Shown: positions 8,011 through 17,201 of the stretch, piece by piece | How positions within the stretch are numbered: position 1 is the stretch's first letter | How the letters are laid out: each line of letters opens with the position of its first letter | NCBI GenBank assembly: GCA_039810605.1 | Contig: JBDHXH010000030.1 | Coordinates: 1-30,974, forward strand | Direction of reading: 5' to 3' | DNA: 30,974 bases | Source of the DNA: JAGPCH01 sp039810605 | GTDB lineage: Bacteria; Bacteroidota; Ignavibacteria; Tepidaquicellales; Tepidaquicellaceae | The notes under the pieces: model-generated | Seen by the model: only the letters and a program-made list of their open reading frames with translations | What the model was told of the DNA's origin: nothing | Databases searched by the model: none | Translations under genes and position numbers: made by a program

Positions 8011-11000
8011 TCATCGTTTCTGTTCGTGTTCCACTTTGTTATTCTCTACTTTATCAATATGGGACTTATCAGTCTTAGTATCAATTCTCAAAGCGTTAAT
8101 GTTTTTCTTTGCTTCTTCGGTTCCGGTTTTGATCATCAGAGGACCAGCACCGGGAGGAGCCTGTCTTACAACAAATGTATTCGCATTGTTAAATGCAATG
8201 ATGATATCTGAAATGTCAACAGTTCCATCGCCGGTCAAATCAGTATTGACGTATCCTAAAACAAACGCGGATGCGTCATTGAAAGCAGCAATGATATCAG
8301 TAAGGTCAATGATGTAATCGTGATTTATATCTCCGCTATACAAACAGTATTTTGATCCCTTAAGAATCATGTTACTTCCATAAGCTTGTGATTGTGCCGA
8401 AGTAAAGTCATAACTGAATGCCGCGCCTCTTGTATAAGATTCGCCGCCTGACTTGCTCCACGTTTCAAGTGCATTGCGATGTCTGATCATCAAATAATAA
8501 GAACCAGTAGTCGCGGAATTGAATGTTACATTTCCACTCAATGTAACTGAATCAATCACTGTCTTTGCAGAATCAACAATGGGATAAGGCGATGAAACTC
8601 CACGCAGGAATACTGTTACAGTATCGCGAATGTTGAGCTTGCCGGTTGAAGTGTTGTAGAATCCCTCTTCCGCAAGTTTAATTGTTGCCGGTACCGGTGC
8701 AGCACGGTTGACAACACAGATATTGTCAAGAAACAAGTTATTGCCATACCCGCTGTTTACTCTGAATTTTACTTTATTCGTTCCCACAGGTAATGCATAA
8801 ATTTTATTCGAAGCCCATTCATTGGCTGCCGGTGTGAACGACGAAGTAAGAGTTCCTCTTGTATTGAGATTTCCGTTCGAAGCATTTCCCCATAACCTTA
8901 CAAGACTGGAGTAAGTCGTACCTCCGTTTGTAGATGTAAGTATCTCAAGTGAATCAGTTCCTGAAGTATAAGGAGCATAAGCGTGATCAAACTTTAACGA
9001 ATCACCTGCGATTGTATTACCGAAAGTAAATGTAACCATTGATTGGACAGTCCCGTTAAAAGCGCTCCAGAAGTCAAACCTCGCCGAGCCTGTTCCAACG
9101 CCGAAAGCGCTGACTGATTGTCTTGTCCAGTATTGCGTGCCGGTATATTCAAGCGCCCATCCCGTCGGAGGATAAGTTACTGCTGTGAAATCTTCACAGA
9201 GTTTTAAATCCGTTATTTTGAAATTGTACAAAGCAGTTGAATCAACATTATGTGCAGTGGAATTATCTTTGGCAAATATTCTGTAAAATATGTAATCGCC
9301 AATGTTAACGTCAGAGTTTAAAGAATTAAAAGCTGCAGAATAGTTGTCGCCTGAAGAATTTATCAGCTTGAACTCTTTCGTATTGATGACTGAATTCTTA
9401 TACCACACTACCCATGATGAATCAATGCCAAGATTGTCGGTTACGACAGCGTTGACACTTACGGGCCAACTTGGTTTAGAAACATCTGAAAGTGGTGTAT
9501 GAGTAATTACCGGTTTTGTATTATCAGTAAATGAATAGAAGGTATTCAGATTCGAAGGTGCTCCGCCGGGTGAAGTAGATCTTCTGTTTAAACTATCAGT
9601 CGCTGTAATGTAATATCGGTAAGTTGCAGGAGAACCTGTTGCAGGAATACTCGCCGTCCAGTTATTGCCTCCGGAATTTGTCATGAGTACGCTATCAGTT
9701 ATTGCAGGATTGTTCCTTGAATACAGAAGTCTTGTCTTTGAAGGATTAATTCCTGAACCTGCAGCCGTTATCTGACAATTAACTGTATAGCTTCCGCTCA
9801 ACTGTTCAGTATTCGGAAGAGGCGTATGCGATATAGAAGGACCAAGATCAACTGAAGTTGTCCATGCCTGATAAATACCTGTTATATCATCCATCCAGAT
9901 TGGCCACACTTTTCCATTACCTGATGTGATCCCAATGTAATCGCCCTGGTAGCCGCCCGCAATTCCGCTTAAAGTTATCGGCTTCGGTTTGAATCTGTGA
10001 TCACTGACGACCTGATCGTTGAAGGTTACTCCGCCGTCAATTGAACGCGATATATAAATTTCAGCGGAATCCGAAGCAGTATTTCTGTCATCATAATATA
10101 CAACATTGACACCGCCTGTTTCATCAACTCTGATAGCAGGGAACCATTGATACTTGCCGTTGTTAAGCGCATCCTGATTAACTCTCACGCCGGATGACCA
10201 GCTTGTGCCGCCGTTTGTTGATTTGTGAATTACAATATCCGGATCCGACCCTGCAGGAGACAGATTTATTTCCGCCGACACAACATAAATCCATCCATTT
10301 CTTGAACCGCCGCTTCTGTCAACATCAATTCTCGGAAATCCATTTACTCTTATGCCTGATTTGCTGGCAAATGTTCCTCTGATACCATTCATGTCATAAG
10401 CATTGTTTGTAACAGTCCATGCATTTCCTCCATTAGTTGATTTTCCAAATCCCAGAAAGTCCTCTGTATATGGCGAGCCCGACGACGGAGCTGCCCAAAT
10501 GACATATACTTCTCCGTTAGGACCAACTCTTATATCGCAGCCCTGTGAATAATGACCTGCAACTGAAGTATTGATTTGTGCTGCGGCAGACCAGCTAACT
10601 CCGCCATTGGTTGTGTATGAAACTGCAATTGGAGGATTTGCCGCACTGAACAAAGACCATACACAATAGGACCTTCCGTAGTATGGGCTTGAAGGAGCAT
10701 CGTCTGTTCCTGCAAAATTTTTGTCCTGTGAACCTGAAGCAATCGTGTATGTTGATGACCATGTTGCTCCGTTATTCGTGGAGTAATTTGCGAACATACC
10801 GGATGTTGAATATCCAAGATGTGTCATTATTAATGTTCCGTTCTTGTCAATCGTCGGTCCCGGATCTCCTCCGTGATTGCTTATAGGAGAACCTTGAAGA
10901 GTATCTGTTCCAAACCAATTGAGACCGCCGTTTGTGGTCATGTAAACGCCTTCGCTTATAAACAAAGTACCTGAATTGTTAATGGCATTCGATGAGCCAA

Positions 11001-11316
11001 ACATGATGAGGGGATTCAAAGGATGCCGACAGATAATTACTTCACTCTGCCAACTCGTGGAACTTGGACGAACTCTCACGTTTGGATTCACGGCATAAAT
11101 TCCGCTCGGACTTTTCAAATATCGGGTTACGGAGTTCGGATTGAAATAATCATGAACCTGCGGAAGTGGAGCATCCGAAACAACTGAAGGATCATAAATC
11201 CCGGTCTGCATTGCATCAACATTCCATTTCTCCGGTTTGCTGTCCTGTGACTTTTGACCCATAAAAAAAATCGCTCCCGCAAATAAGCAAAGGAAAAACA
11301 ATACTGATTTTTTCAT
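8011..11316 (-). CDS. secreted Asp-box (BNR, sialidase-like) beta-propeller protein with dockerin-like module
   Basis: This exported protein has 1101 residues. The start at 11316 (MKKSVLFFLC) is preferred over a longer frame because it yields a standard signal peptide. Six Asp-box-like turns are seen, for example TTNGGLNW (127-134), STNNGATW (179-186), TTNGGVSW (235-242), STNGGNAW (293-300), STNGGTSW (366-373) and SIDGGVTF (425-432), indicating a beta-propeller over about 85-490. Two Ig-like domains (about 495-700) and a choice-of-anchor-J/MAM-like domain (707-870) follow, then the shared module (884-1050) with calcium loops at D996 and D1026. A charged 50-residue tail begins RQAPPGA. I cannot identify a sialidase catalytic set, so binding or scaffold function is equally possible. 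Residues 600-1060 are paralogous to the neighbouring metalloprotease. Confidence 0.85.
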   Translation of the reverse strand: MKKSVLFFLCLFAGAIFFMGQKSQDSKPEKWNVDAMQTGIYDPSVVSDAPLPQVHDYFNPNSVTRYLKSPSGIYAVNPNVRVRPSSTSWQSEVIICRHPLNPLIMFGSSNAINNSGTLFISEGVYMTTNGGLNWFGTDTLQGSPISNHGGDPGPTIDKNGTLIMTHLGYSTSGMFANYSTNNGATWSSTYTIASGSQDKNFAGTDDAPSSPYYGRSYCVWSLFSAANPPIAVSYTTNGGVSWSAAAQINTSVAGHYSQGCDIRVGPNGEVYVIWAAPSSGSPYTEDFLGFGKSTNGGNAWTVTNNAYDMNGIRGTFASKSGIRVNGFPRIDVDRSGGSRNGWIYVVSAEINLSPAGSDPDIVIHKSTNGGTSWSSGVRVNQDALNNGKYQWFPAIRVDETGGVNVVYYDDRNTASDSAEIYISRSIDGGVTFNDQVVSDHRFKPKPITLSGIAGGYQGDYIGITSGNGKVWPIWMDDITGIYQAWTTSVDLGPSISHTPLPNTEQLSGSYTVNCQITAAGSGINPSKTRLLYSRNNPAITDSVLMTNSGGNNWTASIPATGSPATYRYYITATDSLNRRSTSPGGAPSNLNTFYSFTDNTKPVITHTPLSDVSKPSWPVSVNAVVTDNLGIDSSWVVWYKNSVINTKEFKLINSSGDNYSAAFNSLNSDVNIGDYIFYRIFAKDNSTAHNVDSTALYNFKITDLKLCEDFTAVTYPPTGWALEYTGTQYWTRQSVSAFGVGTGSARFDFWSAFNGTVQSMVTFTFGNTIAGDSLKFDHAYAPYTSGTDSLEILTSTNGGTTYSSLVRLWGNASNGNLNTRGTLTSSFTPAANEWASNKIYALPVGTNKVKFRVNSGYGNNLFLDNICVVNRAAPVPATIKLAEEGFYNTSTGKLNIRDTVTVFLRGVSSPYPIVDSAKTVIDSVTLSGNVTFNSATTGSYYLMIRHRNALETWSKSGGESYTRGAAFSYDFTSAQSQAYGSNMILKGSKYCLYSGDINHDYIIDLTDIIAAFNDASAFVLGYVNTDLTGDGTVDISDIIIAFNNANTFVVRQAPPGAGPLMIKTGTEEAKKNINALRIDTKTDKSHIDKVENNKVEHEQKR

Positions 11317-11503
11317 AGTGATGATTGTGATTAAAGGTTTGAATACAGGGGTGTGAATTAAGTGTAATAATCGCTTCCCCCTCGGGTACAATTTCGTACC
11401 GGCGATTATAACTGTATAGAAGTGAAACTCTTGCTGTGTCTCTTTCCATTGTGGAAGATGACTTAGAAGAAAAAGACTTATCTTGTAATTTGTTTTAAAA
11501 CAA

Positions 11504-11544
11504 GGGAAAGATTTTATATGCCATGCATAATAAAATTCTTTCCC
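11504..11544 (-). terminator. intrinsic terminator of the reprolysin-like protease gene
   Basis: GGGAAAGATTTTAT (11504-11517) pairs with ATAAAATTCTTTCCC, ending at 11544, with one bulged base. On the minus strand the hairpin is followed by TTGTTTT, and it lies just downstream of the stop at 11558. Confidence 0.75.
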
Positions 11545-11557
11545 CTTTAACGAATCT

Positions 11558-14500
11558 TTATTTCAATTTCTCTGATTTGTTTTCAGAATCAGGAACTTGT
11601 CCGTTAATAAAGTTACTGCGTAATGTTTCATTTTTTTCTATTACGGAATTAACATCATTCCTTACCTTTACAATCGGTTCCAAAGCTCCTGGAGGCGCCT
11701 GTCTTGTTACAAATGACTGTGAGTTATTAAACGCCACAAGAATATCCGAAACGTCAACAAATCTATCTCCTGTGAGATCTGTAATTATGTAACCTCCGAG
11801 AAATGCCTGCGCATCGTTGAAAACCAGCACAATGTCGGTAAGGTCAACGCTGTAATCTCTGTCAACATCTCCGTTGTATATGCAATACTTTGATCCATTC
11901 AGAATCTGATTGCTTCCATAGGCCTGCGATTGCGCGTTTGTGAAGTTATAACTGAACGCCAGTCCCTTTACGTATGATTCGCCGCCTGCTTTGCTCCATG
12001 TCTCAACAGAATTTCTATGCTTAACCATTATATAATATGTCCCGGATGGAGCGTTTGCAAATGTAACCGTTCCCGAAAGAGATACAGAATCTATCACAGT
12101 CTTTCCCGAATCTACTATTGCATAAGGTGAAGCTGTGTTGCGCAAATAAAATCTTACAGTATCTCTCATGTTGAGTTTTGAAATCAAAGTATTGTAATAT
12201 CCCTGCACTGCGACTGTAAATGTTGCAGGCACAGGTGACGAATTGTTTACAACACAAATCGAATCAAGATAAAGGTTGTTTCCATAACCGCTCCTTGCTC
12301 TGAACCTTACTTTGTTTGTTCCTACAGGCAATGCATATTTTTTCGTAAGCCATTGAGAATTTGATGGTGTGAATGATGATGAAGACTGTGATGCAGTGTT
12401 CAGATTTCCGTTGGAATTATTTCCCCATAATCTCACCAGTGAAGAATATGTAGATCCTCCGTTTGTTGATGTCAGGATTTCCAGAGAATCAGTACTTCCG
12501 TCCGTGTATGGTGCATACGCGTGATCAAATTTTAACGAGTCACCCGATGCAGTCGCTGTTGATGTCAGACTTATCAACGACTGATCTGTCCCCGGAACCG
12601 CATTCCAGAAATCAAACTTTGCAGAACCTGATCCGCCGATTCCATAACTTGTGACAGCGTTTCTTGTCCAGTATAATGTCCCTGAATAAGAAACACTCCA
12701 GCCTGTCGGCGGGAAAGTAGCGCCGGAAAAGCCTTCGCAGAGTTTGCCGTCTGTAATCTTGAAACTGTATTGAGCAGTCGAATCCTTCTCGTGACCTGCA
12801 GAATTATTCTGCGCAAAAATTTTGTAATAGATGAAGTCGCCTACTGCAACATCTGAATTGAGAGAGTTAAATGCCGCAGCATAAGTCGTTCCGGATTGGA
12901 ATATGAGTTTAAACTGCTTTTTGTTTGGAACAATATTTTTGTACCATACTACCCATACCGAATCCAGGGGATAAATTGATGAAACAGACGCGCTCACTGT
13001 TACCGGCCAGTTTGATTTCAATTGATCTCCAAGTGCTGTATGAGTAATTGACGGAAGACTTGTATTTGAAATCTGAAAGTTAACATTTGAAATATCGAAG
13101 AAGATATTTCCTACTGACTGAACCTTTATTCTTGCAGTTGTCGTGTTGACTCCCGGAAGAGTAACCAATTGTGATCCGTCATTTGGCGTGCCGGAGGCAA
13201 GTGTTGTAGGGAATGTGTTTCCTCCGTCGGTCGAAAGAAGGATATTTACATTGGCGCAGCTGACAGGTGATGCTGTTGTATTTGCAACGTTCCATGTTAC
13301 TGTTTGCTGAACTCCCGAATTCCAGTTAACATTTGTATTTGGTGAAGTTACTAAAAACGGACCCGCGGAAGATGTTACCGAAAATGTAAGCGAACCAAAA
13401 TTGATTCCGCCTCCACCTGAATTATTGTCACGGACAGTAAGTCTGAATTGCAGGTTCCTTGTATAAGTAGGAAGTATTTCACCAATGGTAGAACTATTAT
13501 TCAGCAGATCACTTAGCTTCGGAAAAGTTCTTGAAGGCGAGGTTACCGGACTGAATGATCTGAAAATTGGCGCATTGCCAGAAGGACTTCCCGGCGAACC
13601 TGCAGGACCAACATCGAATTCTTCCCAGCAATATGTCAGCGTTCCCGGATTTTCAACATCAGTTGCCGAACCTGTCAATGTAAATGGAGTGCTGATTGGA
13701 ATTGAAAATCCTCCTGACGGAACAGTTACAGACGGCGGAGTATTTCCTGTATTGGTTGTAACCGGACAACTGTTGCCGCTTCCTGATTGAGTATAGCTTA
13801 CGATTTCGGACACACTTCCTGAATGAAAGTAAGCATCGCTGTTTGGCTGAAGGTCATCTGCTCCGCAAATTCCTGCGTAAGCCATGATTGTGCTGCCGCT
13901 TCCTGGCTCCCATGCGGTCGAACCATTTCTGTTACCGCCTCCGCAGTTGCTCGTTACACTGTTGAATGAATGATTGCCTCCGAACTGATGTCCCATTTCA
14001 TGAGCAACGTAATCTATATAAAACGGATCGCCTACGGGACTTGGAGAACCTGTAACTCCGTTTGCCTTGCTGCCTCCGATACAAACAACACCCAGTCCTG
14101 CAACTCCGCCGCCTCCTGTGCTGAAGACGTGTCCGATGTCATAATTTCCGCTTCCGATTACATTGTCAAGATTTGATTGGTTCTGACTTAACATTGCAAA
14201 GCCATCATTGTTTGTGTAAGGATCAGTTCCCGAATTTGTGTAAACAATGTTAATGTTATTCGCAACCAGTGTCATACGAACTGAAAAATCTTTTTCATAA
14301 ACACCGTTAACACGATTAATGGCAGTAACTATTGCTGCCTGACCCTGTGCTGCTGTTCCGCCGAAGTATGCAGTGTATTCTCCTGTGGCAGCGCATGCAA
14401 GCCTGTATGTTCTCAATTGTTGCCCTGTTGCAGTAACTTCATTTATGATGTTGTTGTCATTAGAAATTCCCTGCGGTGTTAAACATTCAAAGGGAATTTT

Positions 14501-15028
14501 TGAGAAATAATCCGATCTCTTGTAGCTGATATAAATTTCTGTTTCGTTTGTGCTGTATGGATCAATAAAAACATCTCCGTTTGGTGTAAGTATCATTCCA
14601 TGGAATCCAAGCATTGTGAAATCAAGTTTACCCGTTGCGTAAGGATCATCTATTCCTTTTAAGTTATAAGTCTTAATGTCGGGAAACCTCGCTGATAGTT
14701 CGGTCTCCATCATTGAATATTCAGTTACAATAAATTTAGAAAAACTTCCGTCCGGCATCGGCAATTCAATCACAAAAGGGGATGTGAGCGCTCTTTCACT
14801 TCTCTCGAAAGGCGAACTTCTCAAAACAGATTTCAGATTTTCAAAATTGGTCTTGATGACTTGATACTTTTGAGGAATTATTCTACGGTTGCCTTTAACT
14901 TCAAAACTTCCTTCGTTTAACTTCTCCCATGTGATGCTGCCGGTTTGTGCATATACAGGAGCGTTGATTGTATACATTGTTGAAATGGAAAATAAAACTG
15001 CGAGGGTAAGGGTAAAGAAAATTTTCAT
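11558..15028 (-). CDS. secreted reprolysin-like (M12B-type) zinc metalloprotease with dockerin-like module
   Basis: This is a 1156-residue exported protease. The start at 15028 gives a typical signal peptide (MKIFFTLTLAVLFS, cleavage near residue 27); the frame is open slightly further upstream. A propeptide (about 30-200) precedes the metzincin domain (about 203-415) with the zinc motif HEMGHQFGGNH at 343-353 and Met-turn M382 (IMAYAGIC). Ig/fibronectin-like domains follow (430-760), then a choice-of-anchor-J/MAM-like domain (763-927). The shared C-terminal module covers 941-1108, with HRNSVETWS and calcium loops at D1054 and D1084. A charged tail starts RQAPPGA. The role is digestion of extracellular protein. 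Its second half is close to that of the Asp-box protein downstream, indicating duplication. Its start codon is about 38 nt from the upstream gene's terminator. Confidence 0.9.
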   Translation of the reverse strand: MKIFFTLTLAVLFSISTMYTINAPVYAQTGSITWEKLNEGSFEVKGNRRIIPQKYQVIKTNFENLKSVLRSSPFERSERALTSPFVIELPMPDGSFSKFIVTEYSMMETELSARFPDIKTYNLKGIDDPYATGKLDFTMLGFHGMILTPNGDVFIDPYSTNETEIYISYKRSDYFSKIPFECLTPQGISNDNNIINEVTATGQQLRTYRLACAATGEYTAYFGGTAAQGQAAIVTAINRVNGVYEKDFSVRMTLVANNINIVYTNSGTDPYTNNDGFAMLSQNQSNLDNVIGSGNYDIGHVFSTGGGGVAGLGVVCIGGSKANGVTGSPSPVGDPFYIDYVAHEMGHQFGGNHSFNSVTSNCGGGNRNGSTAWEPGSGSTIMAYAGICGADDLQPNSDAYFHSGSVSEIVSYTQSGSGNSCPVTTNTGNTPPSVTVPSGGFSIPISTPFTLTGSATDVENPGTLTYCWEEFDVGPAGSPGSPSGNAPIFRSFSPVTSPSRTFPKLSDLLNNSSTIGEILPTYTRNLQFRLTVRDNNSGGGGINFGSLTFSVTSSAGPFLVTSPNTNVNWNSGVQQTVTWNVANTTASPVSCANVNILLSTDGGNTFPTTLASGTPNDGSQLVTLPGVNTTTARIKVQSVGNIFFDISNVNFQISNTSLPSITHTALGDQLKSNWPVTVSASVSSIYPLDSVWVVWYKNIVPNKKQFKLIFQSGTTYAAAFNSLNSDVAVGDFIYYKIFAQNNSAGHEKDSTAQYSFKITDGKLCEGFSGATFPPTGWSVSYSGTLYWTRNAVTSYGIGGSGSAKFDFWNAVPGTDQSLISLTSTATASGDSLKFDHAYAPYTDGSTDSLEILTSTNGGSTYSSLVRLWGNNSNGNLNTASQSSSSFTPSNSQWLTKKYALPVGTNKVRFRARSGYGNNLYLDSICVVNNSSPVPATFTVAVQGYYNTLISKLNMRDTVRFYLRNTASPYAIVDSGKTVIDSVSLSGTVTFANAPSGTYYIMVKHRNSVETWSKAGGESYVKGLAFSYNFTNAQSQAYGSNQILNGSKYCIYNGDVDRDYSVDLTDIVLVFNDAQAFLGGYIITDLTGDRFVDVSDILVAFNNSQSFVTRQAPPGALEPIVKVRNDVNSVIEKNETLRSNFINGQVPDSENKSEKLK

Positions 15029-15065
15029 AAATGAATTTGATTTATGGTTTTTGGAATTTGTGTGC

Positions 15066-15102
15066 AAAAAAAAGGAACTGATCATCTTCCGCTTCAGTTC
15101 CT
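15066..15102 (-). terminator. intrinsic terminator of the lipase-like gene
   Basis: AGGAACTGA (15073-15081) and TCAGTTCCT (15094-15102) form a 9-bp stem. On the minus strand this is followed by eight to nine T residues (A-run at 15066-15073). It follows the stop at 15219 and lies only about 38 nt upstream of the protease ATG at 15028. Confidence 0.85.
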
Positions 15103-15218
15103 GCTTTTAATTTTGATAAAACTGAAAAAATATTCTTTTAATATCAATTCACTTTTATCCTTGCATTTTAGAATACCCTTATCTGGTATGATTCTTTATG
15201 AATCAGGAGATTGTTATC

Positions 15219-17147
15219 CTAAGGTGAAATGACGGTTACAAAATTATTTGAATTGTTGAATGCGATTATCAAATCACTAACATCAGTAAGATCATCACCG
15301 GTAAGATCGGTTCTTACATAGCCCGTTTCAAAATTCTGCGCGTCATTGAAAATTGAAATGATATCCGTGAGGTCAATCTCGCCGCTGCCATCAACATCTC
15401 CGCTGTATAAACACCATCTTCCCGGTTTCTGAATCTGATTATTCCCGTAAGCTTCTGATTGCGCTGCAGTAAAATCATAATTAACTACAGAACCATCTGC
15501 AAAAAACTCCGGCGCAGAGCTCCATGTCTCGAGCGCATTTCGATGCTCTGTCTGAATATAATAGTTACCTGCATCGGCGTTTACAAAACTCATTTGCGAA
15601 TTACCGGAAGAGTTCAGGAAAGTAACTGCAGAATCAATTTTACCGAATGGAGAAACATTGCTCCGCAAAAAAATCCTCATCGTGTCCGGAACTTGACTAA
15701 CACCATTCCACATTCCCTCAATACCCAAAGTAAGGTTGAGTCTCATTGAAGGAATGAATTCCATCGAATATCTGTAAGAATTCAGCCCGGCATTCTGGCT
15801 GCTGTTTCCCAAGATTCTCAAGTAGTAATTCCCTTGCGAACCTTTATATGAAATACTGTCTTCTGCCGTAAGAAGATTTTTTGAAACGAGCAGAGTTCCC
15901 CCGTCTGACAACAAGGAAAAATTTGAGACGCCTGCGTTAACTGATTTTACGCTTGCAGTAACTTTCCCGGGGAGAGTAACAGATATCCGGTAATAATCTG
16001 TGTCCGATGTTGCGCCGCCGCTTTGAAGTGTTACAAACCCGGAATAAATTTCTCCGATATCAATCGAATAAGCAAAAGCACTTTTGTCGGGTTCATCAAG
16101 TCCTCTTATCAATGAAGTTGCGTCAGATGTCTGCTGCAAATGATTCTTTGTATTAAACAAGGTATCGGACACTCCTACAGGAGCGGGTGTGTTTCCGCTT
16201 CGCAGCCATTGTCTGGAAGTTGGAACTGCGAGGTCACTTCCAAATCCGATATAGTTTGATGTAATCCAAGTATAAAGTATGTTCACCGGAAGCGGTTGTG
16301 CAGAATTATCGAGATTGCCGGAAGATAATCCTGTAACTGTATCAGTTATGCTGCCATTGCAATTGATATCGGCATTATAATAATTTGAAGGAACAAAAGA
16401 TTCGGGATTACCAAAAATGTATGAAGCATTTTGTCCTGAAGGATATGAGTATTTCATGTCTCGCATAGCTTCACTGTTGTTATCAATTGAAAGCAATGGA
16501 ATTGAAGTTGTGTTTGTGCCGAGATTCGGAGTTCCTGTTGTAACAACTTTAGCAACTTTGTGTCCATTTACAGGATCATTGGGATCTATCCACCATTTAT
16601 GAATTCCGTTTTCAATTCTTTGAAGATATTCTCTGATTGCGAGACCTCCCATTGAATGACCCACCAGTATTACTTTTGCCGATCCTGTTACACGGAGAAC
16701 CGAATCAATCAGCATTTTCAGCGCATAAGCTTGTTTGTAAATAGCAGACTGATTGCTTGGAGATTGATTGCTTCCGGGAGTTGAATTATTATAAAGGAGT
16801 ATTCGCGGATCGGAAGGATTTCTGTTCCAGAAATTTCCAAAATTGACTGCATATATTTGAGATGCGGCAATTGAGTTTACAATGTTTCCATTGACATCAG
16901 TCAACGGACACAATACATCTGAAGTATATAAAGTTGTATCACCTCCTCTTGAATTCAAAACGGCATTCAATATATGACCGCTGTTAATTGTCCATGAATT
17001 GCCGAGCTGATTCAGAGTTGTGCTCCACGTCTGATCATCTGAATTTAAACCATGAACAAAAATTATGGGGTAAGGTGAATTTGCAGGCTGCGGAAAACTT
17101 TTAACGACTAATGTGGAAGTAAACAGGAGTACAAGAAGAATTTTCAT
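15219..17147 (-). CDS. secreted alpha/beta-hydrolase (lipase/PGAP1-like) with dockerin-like module
   Basis: This 642-residue protein has a signal peptide (about 1-18). The alpha/beta-hydrolase fold (about 24-345) shows the oxyanion-region FVHGLNSDD near H32 and the nucleophile elbow GHSMGG at 163-168 with S165. D305 (SDLAVP) and H336 (KNHLQ) are candidates for the rest of the triad. A pre-peptidase C-terminal (PPC)-like beta domain (about 355-465) follows. The shared module covers 474-642, with HRNALETWS at 535-543 and calcium loops at D584 (serine at position 5) and D614. It is likely a lipase or esterase acting outside the cell. It is the first of the four tandem dockerin-module genes and lies 54 bp after the uracil-DNA glycosylase gene. 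Confidence 0.87.
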   Translation of the reverse strand: MKILLVLLFTSTLVVKSFPQPANSPYPIIFVHGLNSDDQTWSTTLNQLGNSWTINSGHILNAVLNSRGGDTTLYTSDVLCPLTDVNGNIVNSIAASQIYAVNFGNFWNRNPSDPRILLYNNSTPGSNQSPSNQSAIYKQAYALKMLIDSVLRVTGSAKVILVGHSMGGLAIREYLQRIENGIHKWWIDPNDPVNGHKVAKVVTTGTPNLGTNTTSIPLLSIDNNSEAMRDMKYSYPSGQNASYIFGNPESFVPSNYYNADINCNGSITDTVTGLSSGNLDNSAQPLPVNILYTWITSNYIGFGSDLAVPTSRQWLRSGNTPAPVGVSDTLFNTKNHLQQTSDATSLIRGLDEPDKSAFAYSIDIGEIYSGFVTLQSGGATSDTDYYRISVTLPGKVTASVKSVNAGVSNFSLLSDGGTLLVSKNLLTAEDSISYKGSQGNYYLRILGNSSQNAGLNSYRYSMEFIPSMRLNLTLGIEGMWNGVSQVPDTMRIFLRSNVSPFGKIDSAVTFLNSSGNSQMSFVNADAGNYYIQTEHRNALETWSSAPEFFADGSVVNYDFTAAQSEAYGNNQIQKPGRWCLYSGDVDGSGEIDLTDIISIFNDAQNFETGYVRTDLTGDDLTDVSDLIIAFNNSNNFVTVISP

Positions 17148-17201
17148 GACATCTTTATTTAAGAACGGGTAGTTGTAATTTATTCTTTTGACATTGAAAT
17201 T

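Noticed and set aside
5194..17147. Classical cellulosome
   Set aside because: The attached domains are peptidases, a lipase-like hydrolase and a propeller; the only GH5-type enzyme in the window has no dockerin, and no cohesin is present. Only a dockerin-like module can be claimed.
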